From Tillandsia leiboldiana (Eukaryota; Streptophyta; Magnoliopsida; Poales; Bromeliaceae): a stretch of 64,000 nucleotides of DNA. The notes under the pieces are model-generated. The model searched no databases. It was not told where the DNA came from and saw only the letters and a program-made list of their open reading frames with translations. A program made the position numbers and the translations under genes. The stretch spans positions 29,897,587 to 29,961,586 of the forward strand of contig CM055068.1 of NCBI GenBank assembly GCA_029204045.2, written 5' to 3'. Positions 13,001 to 23,315 of the stretch are shown one piece after another. Every line of letters starts with the position of its first letter. The first letter of the stretch is position 1.

Positions 13001-14211
13001 TTTTTCTGCTACACTATCATGTTGGACTTGACTTAGGAGAAACCATGCTTTATACTTTTCTCCTTTTCATTTTAGACTCTGGGTATTTGTGGCTCGGGTG
13101 CGAGCAGGGAGTTTTGGGATAGTGTAGTCAGGTTTCTGGGGATTTGGGACAGGCAGGGCCTGATGGCAGGGATTGCGGCAACCGCGAACTGTGGGTGGTT
13201 GACCGGGTTATTATTATTACATCAGATTGGAGGTGAGGGATCGGGCTTCCTTAGTGGATGGTTTGTCCCACTTACTTAGAGTCTTGATCCAGTCCTGCTG
13301 ATTTATGATACTTATGTTACTGGATACTGAGATACTTTACTCGTGTGGGTCGCTCCCCTCGAGTGCCACTCCGGAGTAGGCTTTAGACCGTGTTGGGTGC
13401 CGGTCAGACCGTGTTGGGTTCCGGTCATTTGGACAGTGGAGACACTGAGTTCGTGAGATTGATGACAGAGCAGGCAGTACCAGTGTTTACTGGTGTATTG
13501 ATTGGGTTTGGTCAGGCAGGCTTCGACTTTCTCAGGCATACTTTTAGCTATTCTTTTAGCTCGGCATTTAGAGGCATTTTAGTGGTAGCTCTCTTTTATC
13601 AGTATTTCTGTTTATAGCTTACCACCTCTCTTCCTTTCCTTTTGCCCCTGGTAGTCCTTGTGGGTACGTCGGGGTTTGAGGCTTTACCCACAGGGGGGAG
13701 GCTACTAGTTTTACTAGTGGTTCTCACCCCCATTGTTGTTTTTCCCCTTTCCTCCCTTTGTTTTGCAGTGTCTGCTGCGGGAGTTGCGGATCTTCGGTTG
13801 ACAGTTCGAGGCGAGGGAGTCGCGAGATAGATCCCTACCAGTGTTGATTTCTACAGTGGGATAGGTGTACCAACCCGGATTGTGGGTTTCACTGTACTCA
13901 GTTGTATTTTATTATTTTAGTTATCTCCGTTTTTGGATTTATAGATGTTGTATAGGTGGCTTTTACTTGTATTACAGTTTCGGTGGATCAGATTATTGTA
14001 TTATTATTTTTGGGAGATTGATATTGTACTTTTATTCTTCGGTTGTACAGTGATTCAGGTTTTTATTACAGCAGTTTTTCTTCAGCTCTGATATCTGTTT
14101 AGTCGTTAGATGGTACTTTGCAGGTTGGACGCTTCGCTTATGCGGGGTTCCGCATAGGTGGCGGATCTGTTGGCGAGCCCGGGTCGCAGTTTTGACCCCC
14201 GGGGCGTGACA
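10047..14211 (+). mobile_element. Element A 3' LTR, complete (4165 bp)
   Basis: This is a full LTR from TGTGAGACC to GGCGTGACA. The 5' third (10047-10640) is very GC-rich U3 with CACGTG boxes at 10366 and 10593, and I see no canonical TATA box. It is followed by a CTT tract, a leader with intron-like signals (CAG/GTGGGTGG near 11957) and the hairpin CAACCGC/GTGGTTG at 13179-13201. An acceptor-like TTTTGCAG lies near 13760-13768. Twin stem-loops lie at 13660-13691 (GTGGGTA/TACCCAC) and 13704-13718 (ACTAGT-TTT-ACTAGT). The right-hand flank acact (14212-14216) would be one copy of the target-site duplication, but the left flank is off-window. Relative to the 5' LTR it has lost 80 bases near 12660. 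Confidence 0.92.
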
Positions 14212-17154
14212 ACACTAGCCTCTCCAATACTCACAGCACATAATACACTGGCTGGGGATACTCCACAGCTAGGATCAACCCACCACTCAGTGCTAACAAA
14301 GCTGGTTGGACAACACTCAACGACCCGGGACCACCGTCAACCCCGACGGTTCCCAACAACAGAACATCAACCCAACCTGCAGACTCACTGACAACAGACA
14401 ACAATAAAGGATCCAGGAACCCCGAAAGACTAGAACCTACAACCCTATCAAACAAGAACAGGCTCTAGGCATAGCCTCTCGTCGTTCTCGTCTCAAAGGA
14501 AAAGGCAGACCTTAGAACCCAGACCACTCGAATCATGTCGAGTGGTTAATTTATAGGAAAAAATGTGACATTTCTTACTGAAAGCCTTTAGATCTGAAAG
14601 AAATCCATATTTAATGATTTTTAGTTCTTTTTAGGAAAACAATTGAAAACAAGTTTTATATCCAAGCCTCGTAGAGCTAATGCCTTTGTCCAATCAAACA
14701 AGAACAGACTCGGGCGACCCTACGATGCTTGGAAGAAAACATTGGTTGACTAAAATCTTATATGTGTCCAAAAATAGTTCTGGGTTCAAGGTCCTGCTAT
14801 CACTGATAAACCGCTGCCACTAACACAGCGGCGACTGATAAAGCAAGAAAAATAGAACATCTCGGGACCGCCGTCTACCCAAACGGCTCCCGCCACGGAT
14901 GATCGATCAACTACGTCTAACAGACTCCACTCTGCTCCCAAGCATGAGTGTAAAATGCATCCCACACTAAAGGGATCCCGACCACTCGGCCCACTACCAG
15001 GGCGAGTAACACTATGTCCAGGAAGAAGAGAAGTGTGGATGTCTAAAGCGGAATAAACCTAGCCCAAGTTGGAGTTTTCTACAATCTGGCTGAACATGCT
15101 GCATATGACGGGGGTGCTAGGTCAAGTTCCAAGATAACAATAATTTTACAGACAGTAGGAAACAAGAGCTCGCATGATCATCAAAAAACTCCAGAATTAT
15201 CAACTATCACATTCTAGAATGCTACACAAGAATATCATTATCATGCATGGTCCTACTATAGCAGATTTAATGCACATTCCATCAATTTTGGAGATAGGGC
15301 CACCCACCTGAAAACGCTAACTGTCCAAGGTTCCACAGCTGAAAACACCAGGAGCAACAATCTCTACTAATCCACAGCCCCGATGGTCCAAAAACACTGA
15401 ACAAATTCTCCTGGTACAAACACACGGCTAACAGTTACACTTTAAATTCCACAATTTACCCAAATAAGTACATTCAGAATTCAGCCACAAAGATATCACC
15501 TTTTCACCTGCAAACAAAGCTCCAAAAATTCCAATAAAAATACTACCGCGATCGTCGCGTCGAGAACTTCGAAACGGTGCCTGTACGTCCAAATCCGAGC
15601 CCCGTAGGCCGAGTTATAAATTCCACAGTACAGGCGAGCAAAAACTCACAACCACACAACTGTAAAACTCTGCACAGTAAAAGGGGAAACAGTATACCTT
15701 CGGGAAAGCCTCAGAAAATTCCCAGAAAAATACGGTGATAATCCTCGCGACGAGTAGATGCAAAAAGTGTATAGGCTCGTCTTGATCCGATGCTCGAATG
15801 CGGAGATAAAATTCCGGCGAGGGGCTGCTGTCCGAAAACTCCAACAGCAAATAGTGGCTTAGAAATGTCTCGAAAACCGAGCAATAAACTCTCAATCCAG
15901 CAAGATGATCAACACGAAAGTCGAATACGTACCTCTCATGAACCCAGTGCCGCAGAAATCGTCCAAAAATACCATCAGAGTAGCTCTGTGGACCTCTCAG
16001 ACTGAAATGCAGCGATAACGGGCCTCCGATGAAAGATCGTCGCTCCGCGCTACAATGCCGAAATCGTCGACGCCGCGGCTTCCAAAAATTCCGGGCCTTT
16101 GCTAAAAGATGCGTAACACGAAGATCTCCAACTTTCCTGAAGGGTCCAAGGGCAGAGGGGTTCGGGAAAAAGGTCAAAAAGCCCGAGAAAAGGGGCTATT
16201 TATAGGCCCAACCCGAAAAATCCAACAATTTGGACTTTTGGCCCAAATTCGGGCGCCCGAAACATTCGGGCTGCTACAGTAACGGGCCCGGCCCGTTACT
16301 GTTCACGCCCGAAAACTCCACTGCCCGCCACGCGTCCACCCAAACAGCATACAACCATTTGGGCCAACGGCGCTGCGTCGCGTGGCCTAAGCTGTTGCCG
16401 ACATGTGGCGCCAATGCGCAGGAGCCGCGGGTCAGCATGCCCACGTCGCGCCCACGCGCGCCTGTCGGGCACGCGGCCCGAGGCAACCACTCCCCGCCCC
16501 GTGGACCGCGAGCACAACACCTCTCCAACCAAGAGCTGCCACGTGTCCACCCCCGGTCCACCGTGCACCCGCGCCAAGTCCGTGGACTGCGTCTACAGCA
16601 CCGGCCACTCACAAGATGCCACGTGGCCTGCCCCACAGTGCACGCCGGCCGCGTGGAACGCGCGCCTGCCCGCGCGCCCGCGAGCCTGCCCGCGCGGCTG
16701 CCCGCGCCCGCGTGCCTGCCCGCGGCCGCTCCGCCGCCTGCCCGAGCCCGCGCCGCCGCGCTCCGCCGCTGCCCGCCGCCGCCGCCGCCGGAATAGTACA
16801 AGCTGCCTCGAAATCCATGTTTTCTCCTCCGGGCTCCGAAAAATACAAGTAAATAGTCCATCCTGACCGTTTTCGCGCGCTGAATCGAAATCCGATGTCC
16901 GTTTGGCCCAAATCCACTTCTAAAATTTCTTGAAAATTCCCGAAAAAGTAAACTTGATCCATTTTTCGTGCCAGGTCAATTCCTTGGTTCCAATACGCAC
17001 GCAAAAACCTCAATTACCCAATATGGGCCTCTTGTTAAGCAACTTTGCTCCTAAGTACACTAGGAATCCATTTCCAGGGCCCGACACGCGCACAAACACT
17101 CCCAGAAACCACTAATCCATCAATAAACCTTAAGTGGGGATTCGGGTCCTCACA
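14212..17154 (-). mobile_element. LTR G, minus strand, interrupted by element A
   Basis: Read on the minus strand, this begins TGTGAGGACCCGAATCCCC at 17154. It carries a very GC-rich U3 with CACGTG at 16540 and 16620, a TATA box (TATAAATA, 16197-16204) and a leader whose CAG/GTGGGTGG acceptor is at about 15301-15311. The spacing from the LTR start to that acceptor (about 1.85 kb) equals that in element A (about 1.9 kb). The 3' part of this LTR is missing at 14212 because element A inserted there; it should resume left of the window. There is no polypurine tract beyond 17154, so G is either a solo LTR or the 5' LTR of a minus-strand element. Sequence 14212-15300 is assigned by position and by two weak hairpin matches, with less certainty. 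Confidence 0.75.
16197..16204 (-). promoter_or_regulatory. TATA box of LTR G
   Basis: TATAAATA on the minus strand. It is placed downstream of the GC-rich, G-box-bearing U3, as in elements B, C, D and F. Confidence 0.65.
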
Positions 17155-17299
17155 TTATCGATAGCCTTAGGAGCTTGAGTCGTGGATGATTGGATATCAA
17201 CCCCCCCCCCCCCCCCCCCCCCCCCCCAACTTGTTCGAGGTTCCGACTTGAGGGATGACTTTAGTTTCGAGGACAAAATTTTCTTTTAGTGGGGGAGGA
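17155..17299 (+). mobile_element. Element F, 3' tail of internal region with polypurine tract
   Basis: A 145-base remnant of a plus-strand gypsy element. It carries the family's GTTTCGAGGACAAAAT box and ends in the polypurine tract AGTGGGGGAGGA (17288-17299). LTR G has replaced or interrupted everything upstream. An unbroken run of 27 C at 17201-17227 is not found at the matching place in the other elements. Confidence 0.8.
17201..17227. repeat. Poly-C tract, 27 bases
   Basis: Twenty-seven consecutive C (G on the minus strand, so G-quadruplex-capable). Homopolymers this long are often mis-sized by sequencing, so the exact length is unsafe. Confidence 0.85.
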
Positions 17300-18167
17300 T
17301 GTGAGGACCCAAATTTCCACGTAAAGATTACTGTTGGATCAGCAGCCTCTTGTGACTTATGTTGAGTGTTGGAGGTGATTATGCGCAAATTGGACTCAAG
17401 TGATGGATTCAGTGTGAAAAATAGATCACGAGTGTATTTGGATGCCCCACCGAATTTTAGAAGTGGAATTGGGCAAAACGGACATCGGATTTGGACTCAG
17501 CGTGCGAAAATGATGGAAATCGACTACTTGGTTGTATTTTTCTGAGTCCGGACGGTTGACAATGGACACCCGGAAGTTTTCTAGTGTTTTGGGTGCACGG
17601 TGGACCGGTGGACCGACGGCGTGCCACGTGGCGGCTTCTGAGTGGCGCCGTACACCACGTGGCGGAGTAGGAGACGCGGCGCAGTGGGCCCGGCCCACGG
17701 GAGCAGGCGCGGGCAGTGCGCGAGCGCGCGTGCAGGCGCGGGGGCAGGCGCGGGGGAGAGCGCGGTGCAGCGGGAGGTGTGCCACGTGGTGTTTTTTAAC
17801 TGGTTCACATTGGACGCGTGGCAGCAGGGCAGTGGCTGGCGCAGCAGGCGCGGTCCACGGACTAGCGCGGCAGGTGCCTCGGGCTGCGTGCATGTCATGT
17901 GGCAGGCGGCGCGGCGTGGGCTGGCAGGTGCGCGTTGACGCGCGGTTCCCGCCCGTGGGCACGTCACGCGTCAGCCTCCGCGGTGGGCCACGCGGCGCAG
18001 GATGGATGGCGGGCTTCGCTGTTTGCTGTGCGGGGTGACGTAGCGGCCTGTGGAGGATTCAGGCTCTCGTTGTGGGCCTCCCCTGGGCCGCGCTTTCGGG
18101 GTCCGAATCTTTCGGGCGCCCGAAAGTGGGGACCCAGGGGTCATATTCCCAATTGTTTGGCTGGGCC

Positions 18168-18175
18168 TATTTAAA
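18168..18175 (+). promoter_or_regulatory. TATA-like box of LTR F
   Basis: TATTTAAA followed by a TCTCT-rich leader start. Same position relative to the G-boxes as in relatives. Confidence 0.55.
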
Positions 18176-19478
18176 CCCTCTTCTCTCTGTCTCTTTTTCT
18201 GCTCTTTCCGAGTTCTAGAGGGAGATTGAGAGGGAGAGCTCTTTAGGAGAGTTGTTCCCCTTGATATTTTTGATCTCGTGGTGGATCCCCAGGATTTTTG
18301 GAGGCTCGGCAGCGGCGATCTTGGTTTTACAGTGCGCCTCGTCGTTTCCCTTTTTCGGCCCGTTTTCGTCGCTTTTCAGACCGAAAAGCCCCCTATGCAG
18401 CCCCAAAGGAATTTTTCAACGATTTTTGCGGTGGTGTGTTCCTGAGAGGTAAGGTTTCGTTTTCCATGTTGGTCGTTTCACCTCATTCTGGATTTTTGGC
18501 ATGGTTTCTGAGGCACTATTTGACCCCTTTTTCTATGCGGAATTTCTGGACAGCACGGACTTGTTCGATTTATATCTTGGCCTACACGTATCGGATTTGG
18601 ACGTGCAAGTACTCGTTTCGATCGGCTCGCCGTGAGGATCACAACGGTTTTTTTTCTAGATTTTTTCAAGTTCTTCTCGTAGGTAAAATTTGGCCATTTT
18701 CGGAACTGGTTGTATGGACTGCGGGTTATTGTACATTATTTGGATTAATTGTACGCCGTGTGTGTTGTTGTGCTGTGGTTCACAGTTTTTGGGTGTTTTG
18801 CGGAGAAAGGAGTGTTGGACAGCGAGGAGACTTTTACAACTGTGGGTGCGCTTTTCCAGGTGGGTGGTTGCTATATCCCTCTATTTCTGACATACTCACT
18901 AGGAATATTAGAGAGATCCTATTATTGGACTTATTGATTGATCAATACTCGTGGTTGGGATTATGCATGTGGGTTTGGACATGTGGATTGCTATGTTAGC
19001 ACATAACCTTGCATGTGGATTTGATTATAATATTGAGGCCATGTAATTTACCTGGATGGTGGGTACCACTTGGGGATATTTTTGGACATGCATAGGTGGA
19101 TACTTCATTTGTGGGCGAGTAGCGGTTTATATGAGTTTTATTATTAATAATTGCTATTCATGTGAGAACGGTTATGAGACTTGGGATATCATGCTATATT
19201 GAATGCCAGGAATTGTTATCATGCTAAAACATAAGTTAGAAAATGATATCTGTATTCTTGCTATCTTCTCGGGACTTTTGCATGCTTGTATGGACATCTA
19301 GTTAGGTCATTTCTTATCGCTACACTATCATGTTGGAACTTGCCTTAGGAGAAACCATGTTTGCTTCTTTTCTCCTTATTCTTTTGTCGGGTGGTTCATG
19401 TTGCTCGGGTTTGAGCAGGGGTTCGGGATAGTGTATTCGAGACCCTGGGGTCGGGGACAGGTGGTACTTGATTATGGG

Positions 19479-19660
19479 TATTGCGGCTACCGCGGATAGT
19501 AGGCGGTTGACCGGATATTGGTTATTTTACCCGATTGTGGATTGGGGGTTATTGCGGTGACCGCGGATATTGGGCGGTTGACCGGATGTCGGTTGCGGGA
19601 CATGGTCGTGGATTGAGGCGTATTGCGGCAACCGCGGATATTGGGCGGTTGACCGTATGT
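19479..19660 (+). repeat. Triple hairpin-unit tandem repeat in LTR F
   Basis: Three copies of a unit resembling ATTGCGGCAACCGCGGATAT followed by TGGGCGGTTGACCGG, spaced about 70 bases apart. Only the third has a perfect 7-bp stem (19629-19635 with 19645-19651, 9-base loop). Confidence 0.8.
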
Positions 19661-21105
19661 GTATTTATGCATCAGATTGGGGATCGGGGTTTTTCTTTAG
19701 TGGAGGGATTTGTTCCACTTAGGCATTGTAGTGATCCAGTCCTGCTTTTATGATACTTGTGACATGGTTACTTTCCTCGTGTGGGTATCTCCCCTCGAGT
19801 TCCCCTCCGGAACGTGGGGGTCAGACAGGCATTGAGTTTTGCTATCACATTGGCGCGGCTTACTTGCCCAATGATGAGGGTGGCAGCAGGAGTTTTTGCT
19901 ATCACATCGGCGCGGCTTACTTGCCCGATGAGGAGGGCGGCATAGATTGGGTTTATTTGGGTCGGTTGGTTACTGATGCATATGGTTATTCCATTTTGGG
20001 ATTGCATTTAGAGGCCTTGTAATGGTAGTTTCCCTTTTCGGCAGTTTTATTGCTTACCACTCTTCTTTCCCTTTTGCCTCTGGTAGACCTAGTGGGTGCG
20101 TCGGAGTTTGAGGCTTTACCCACTATGGGAGGCTATTAGTTTACTAGTAGTTCTCACCCCCATTCTTCTTTCCTCTTTTTCTTCTCCTTTGTTTTGCAGT
20201 GTCTTCTGCGGGTGCTGATGGATTTTCAGCGGCGGGTCGAGGAGAGAGGATGGCTGAGTAGATAGATCTCGAGGCAAGATGAGCGGGTTAGCTGGACTGT
20301 TGGTGTACCCTTTTTCCTCAGACGATTGTAGTTTACTTTTGGGTCTGGCTTTAGCTGTGGGTTATGGATTATATGGATCTGAATAGGGAAAAAACCACCT
20401 AAAGGGGGGGTGAATAGGTGTAAACAATAAACATACCAAATCGTTGCGTAAAAAATAACCCAATGCGGAAAATAAATAAAGTACGCAAGATTTACGTGGA
20501 AAACTCCGTCACATGAGTAAAAAACCACGGGACCGATAACACGGCGAAATCCACTAGAATTAAAACACGTACAAGGTGATTTACCGTAAACCTACAACTC
20601 AACCTTTTCCATACGCTCCTAGTTGATCTTCTCCGCTCGCTCCACGACGCGCCTCGAATCCACGATTTGCGTCCAACTTCGAATCCACGAAGTTCAACGT
20701 CGAATCCATGACGTCCAACCGAATCCACGATCTTCACCAATGCGGCACGCCTCGATCACACGAACGCACCTCACTCCGAATCCGCGAGAGCGGTCACACC
20801 TTGAATCCACAAGGCCACGTGAATCCTCGCGCCTATTCTAAATAGATCGTTGTTTTGTTTGGTGATGATCCTCCGAATACTTAGATCAAAGATAGACAAG
20901 GAAATACCATCTAAGTATTCTTCAATTTGATTCTACAAGAAATAGGAGTTTGGAAACCCTAGAATCAAATTGAACAATATAGATGAAGAAACATAAATTT
21001 AATCGTGTTTTCCTTTCTTCTCTATATTTGTGGATTTTTCTATAATATTACTTAATCAATTTTTCGATTAATTCTCGGTTACCCTAAAAGATGAAATTAG
21101 GGTTT

Positions 21106-21113
21106 ACTTATAG
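21106..21113 (-). promoter_or_regulatory. TATA box of copia-1 LTR
   Basis: TATAAGTA on the minus strand, matching TATAAATA in copia-2 within the conserved context TTTCTAACC. Confidence 0.65.
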
Positions 21114-21180
21114 GTTAGAAACCTTTGGAAGGGGATAAGAATCAAAAACTGACTTTAACAGAATTTTTCCCGCACGACGG

Positions 21181-21400
21181 TCCAGACTGGATTAAGTCTG
21201 ATCCGGATTGTCGTCTTTTTCAGAAGGTTTTCTGAAAAATACAGTTCGGGGTCCGGACTGAAACAGGGGAGGTCCGGACTGTTCATGTAATTCTGCAGAA
21301 ATAAGGTTCGGGGTCCGGACTGGAACAGGGGTGGTCCGGACTGGAAAATCGCATGAACTAAACTATGTTCGGGGTATGGACTGGATTGGTCTGATCCGGA
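21181..21400 (-). promoter_or_regulatory. Paired TCCGGA motif array in copia-1 U3
   Basis: Palindromic TCCGGA occurs at 21202, 21252, 21273, 21314, 21335 and 21395, with decayed forms at 21181 (TCCAGA) and 21375 (TATGGA). They form four pairs with 20-21 bases within a pair and 60-71 between pairs. The array begins about 230 bases from the LTR end, as in copia-2. Confidence 0.75.
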
Positions 21401-21629
21401 TCCTGAACATCCAACTTGTCCAGTTTTTTATTTTTATGCAATGAAAACTTATCCAAGTGTTTCTAAACTACTCAAATGTATTCGGATCACCAAAATTATT
21501 TAGTTAAACGTACCTGATCATTCCGAATCCATTCTTCTTAAGATTGGTGTAATTGATCCACAATTCTTCATCTTCAATCTTCAAGACTTATACCACTTCA
21601 CGAAATACGCCAAAACAAAATCCTTAACA

Positions 21630-21641
21630 ATCTCCCCCTTT
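21630..21641 (-). promoter_or_regulatory. Polypurine tract of copia-1
   Basis: AAAGGGGGAGAT on the minus strand, adjacent to the LTR. Similar tracts recur at about 22182-22195 and 23908-23918, matching the multiple AAAGGGGGAG-type tracts reported for Sireviruses. Confidence 0.85.
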
Positions 21642-22279
21642 GGCGGTTTCGTGAAAAAACAAAAATCCACTTAAAAAAATCTAAAAGGTATTTTTGTTGT
21701 TATCACCATACAAGAAAAATGTACAAGTATGATTCAAATAAAAATGAATACAAGAGCTAAACTGGTAAAACAGACTCTAGACTTAGACGTTTGTACTCTC
21801 TGCAAAAGAAATAATTCTTGACAAAAGAAATCGTTAGATACCTCAAGAATTTAAATATTCAATAAATAATCAGAGAGATAGGGTTTATACTCACCATGAC
21901 ATTAATTATCGGATATGTATGAAAATTTAGCAAACAAATATTCACATATCATCTAAGCATTAAATTCCAAATGTCATATCAAATCGAATTAATAAGTTCA
22001 TAAATGTGTCAGTTATCAAGCAACTTGTTAGTAATATTACATGCCCAAATAGTTAGTCAAATAGTTAGTCGGGACATGCATTATAACTTACCTTTCTTAC
22101 CTTCAAAATTCAAGGTCAGTTTCAGTTTTCCCAAGTTTAAAGTTCCCAAAGTTCTCACAAACAAAGACATTGTTCATATGTCTCTCCCCCTTTTTGTCAC
22201 AGAAGTTAGCCAAAATTACAATAAAGGGAGGTAAAAGAAAAACAAACCTGCATGAAAACATGAACATTACAATAAATGG

Positions 22280-22669
22280 TCAATCTAGATCTGACCTGTC
22301 TGAGCTGCTACAATCCAATTTGTTTAAAATTCCCTTGAGCATTCTTGATATTTTTGAACATTTTCTTTTCATCTGTTGTTGTTCAGAAGTGATACGTTGT
22401 ATGTCAATGGACATTCTTTCTTGTTCTACACACAATCTCCTCTGTTCTTGTTGGATGGAGGACATAATTATATTATCCTCTATGGTGTCTTTCCTGGGGG
22501 TCGAAGGAGGTAGCGTGGATGCAGACGGTGCATTTTGACCTTCAATCCATGAAGATTCTCTAGGAAGAGATTGTTCTCTGGCGAGGGGTTCATTAATCTG
22601 AATTCCACTGCCCCTTAGATTCTTTCGCCTTGTATACTGCTTGGTCGTTGAGCAAGACTTCATCAGCAT
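22280..22669 (-). CDS. Small coiled-coil ORF downstream of copia-1 pol (env-like/additional ORF candidate)
   Basis: A 129-residue ORF lies between pol and the 3' LTR on the element's sense strand. I do not recognise a named domain. Residues about 66-110 are rich in Q, E, K and R with hydrophobic spacing typical of a coiled coil (IQQEQRRLCVEQERM, QRITSEQQQMKRK). The N-terminal half is basic and low in complexity, with a serine/proline-rich stretch. There is no obvious signal peptide or membrane helix. Sireviruses often carry an additional, sometimes env-like, ORF at this place, and this may be a short or shortened form. The ATG at 22669 is the first ATG after a consensus intron acceptor at 22710-22711, which supports this start. 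A TCCGGA array, a leader and an intron lie upstream, suggesting its own transcription unit. It could also be a chance ORF in decayed sequence. Confidence 0.5.
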   Translation of the reverse strand: MLMKSCSTTKQYTRRKNLRGSGIQINEPLAREQSLPRESSWIEGQNAPSASTLPPSTPRKDTIEDNIIMSSIQQEQRRLCVEQERMSIDIQRITSEQQQMKRKCSKISRMLKGILNKLDCSSSDRSDLD

Positions 22670-22709
22670 TTTGTTCTTTAAGTCAAATCTTTCTTCAAAA
22701 TCAACAATC

Positions 22710-23090
22710 CTGTAAGCAAAAACTCAAGAGCACGAAAATTTTGTTTAATTTCAAAAATTTGAAAAATCATATCCAAACAATCATTATCATGTATAGAGAC
22801 TAGGAATCAAGTTAGATTTTCAAAAAGAAATTTAAAAATAGATCAATTCCATGTTTTTAGAAAAATTTGAAATTTTGCCCTAAAACCGAATTTTTAGAAA
22901 TCAAAGCCCAAAAATTCGTTAATCAAGAGAATACAAGGCATAGAAACAAAACTAATATATCCGGAGTTCTAATTTCAAAAAAATTTGATCAAAAACCATT
23001 TAGAATTGAATTCGTAGCATGAATTTCACTCACGTTTTGAAGAAATAGAAAAAACAGTGAAGAACAGTGATTTTGATCAAAAGAACTTAC
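22710..23090 (-). other. Candidate leader intron upstream of the copia-1 small ORF
   Basis: On the minus strand, a GTAAGTTC donor at 23090 and a TTTTTGCTTACAG/G acceptor at 22710 bound a 381-base AT-rich segment. The preceding ATG-free, CT-rich stretch (about 23091-23200) looks like a 5' UTR. No transcript evidence is available here. Confidence 0.45.
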
Positions 23091-23228
23091 TTAAATTGAG
23101 AGAAAACAAGTTGGAAAGATCCGAAAGCTGTTGGATTCTAGAGAGAGAAACACCAGGAAGCAAGAAATAAACGATTGAAGAGAATGAGATTCGAAAAACC
23201 CTTCGTTTCAATTAAAACCTAGCCGCGG

Positions 23229-23315
23229 TCCGGATCAGGTTGGATTTCAGTCCGGATCGGCTTTGCGCAGGAAAATCCCTCGTTCGGGATCCGGATCGGA
23301 TTCATCCAGTCCGGA
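23229..23315 (-). promoter_or_regulatory. Second TCCGGA array, internal to copia-1
   Basis: TCCGGA at 23229, 23251, 23290 and 23310: two pairs with 22- and 20-base spacing, about 60 apart. This is the same geometry as in the LTR. The shared flanking word GATCCGGATCCCGAAC makes common origin likely. Confidence 0.6.

Larger units (their letters stand above)
17300..20355 (+). mobile_element. Element F 3' LTR, 5' part, broken by copia-1
   Basis: It starts TGTGAGGACCCAAATTTCC right after a polypurine tract. The U3 is GC-rich, with CACGTG at 17625, 17656 and 17783 and a TATA-like TATTTAAA at 18168-18175. The leader contains donor-like gtaagg sites (about 18449) and a CAG/GTGGGTGG acceptor (about 18860). 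It carries three tandem copies of the conserved hairpin unit (about 19479-19660, period about 70), where most relatives have one or two. It then shows the TTTTGCAG acceptor-like site (about 20190-20199) and the stem-loop AGTGGGT/ACCCACT at about 20089-20124. It stops at 20355 where copia-1 begins; the remaining 3' end is off-window. Confidence 0.88.
20356..21629 (-). mobile_element. Copia-1 3' LTR (Sirevirus/Maximus-type), 1274 bp
   Basis: Read on the minus strand, it runs from TGTTAAGGATTTTG (21629) to CCATAACCCACA (20356). It is flanked on the internal side by an AAAGGGGGAGAT polypurine tract. It is clearly homologous to the copia-2 LTR at 37599-38886 (1288 bp). U3 holds four pairs of TCCGGA-type motifs (21181-21400), some mutated. 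A TATAAGTA box lies at 21106-21113. The R/U5 part has repeated GAATCCACGA-like units (about 20654-20826). The element inserted into LTR F; the left flank ttagc is a candidate target-site duplication whose partner is off-window. Confidence 0.92.

Noticed and set aside
6487..14211. Genuine tandem LTR-body-LTR-body-LTR array of element A
   Set aside because: Possible in principle, but repeat limits coincide with the N gap, differences are error-like indels, and the same happens at the second gap. Assembly overlap is simpler.
16230..17013. Overlapping 130-195-aa ORFs on both strands
   Set aside because: GC-rich U3 of LTR G; arginine/proline/alanine-rich text with no recognisable family.
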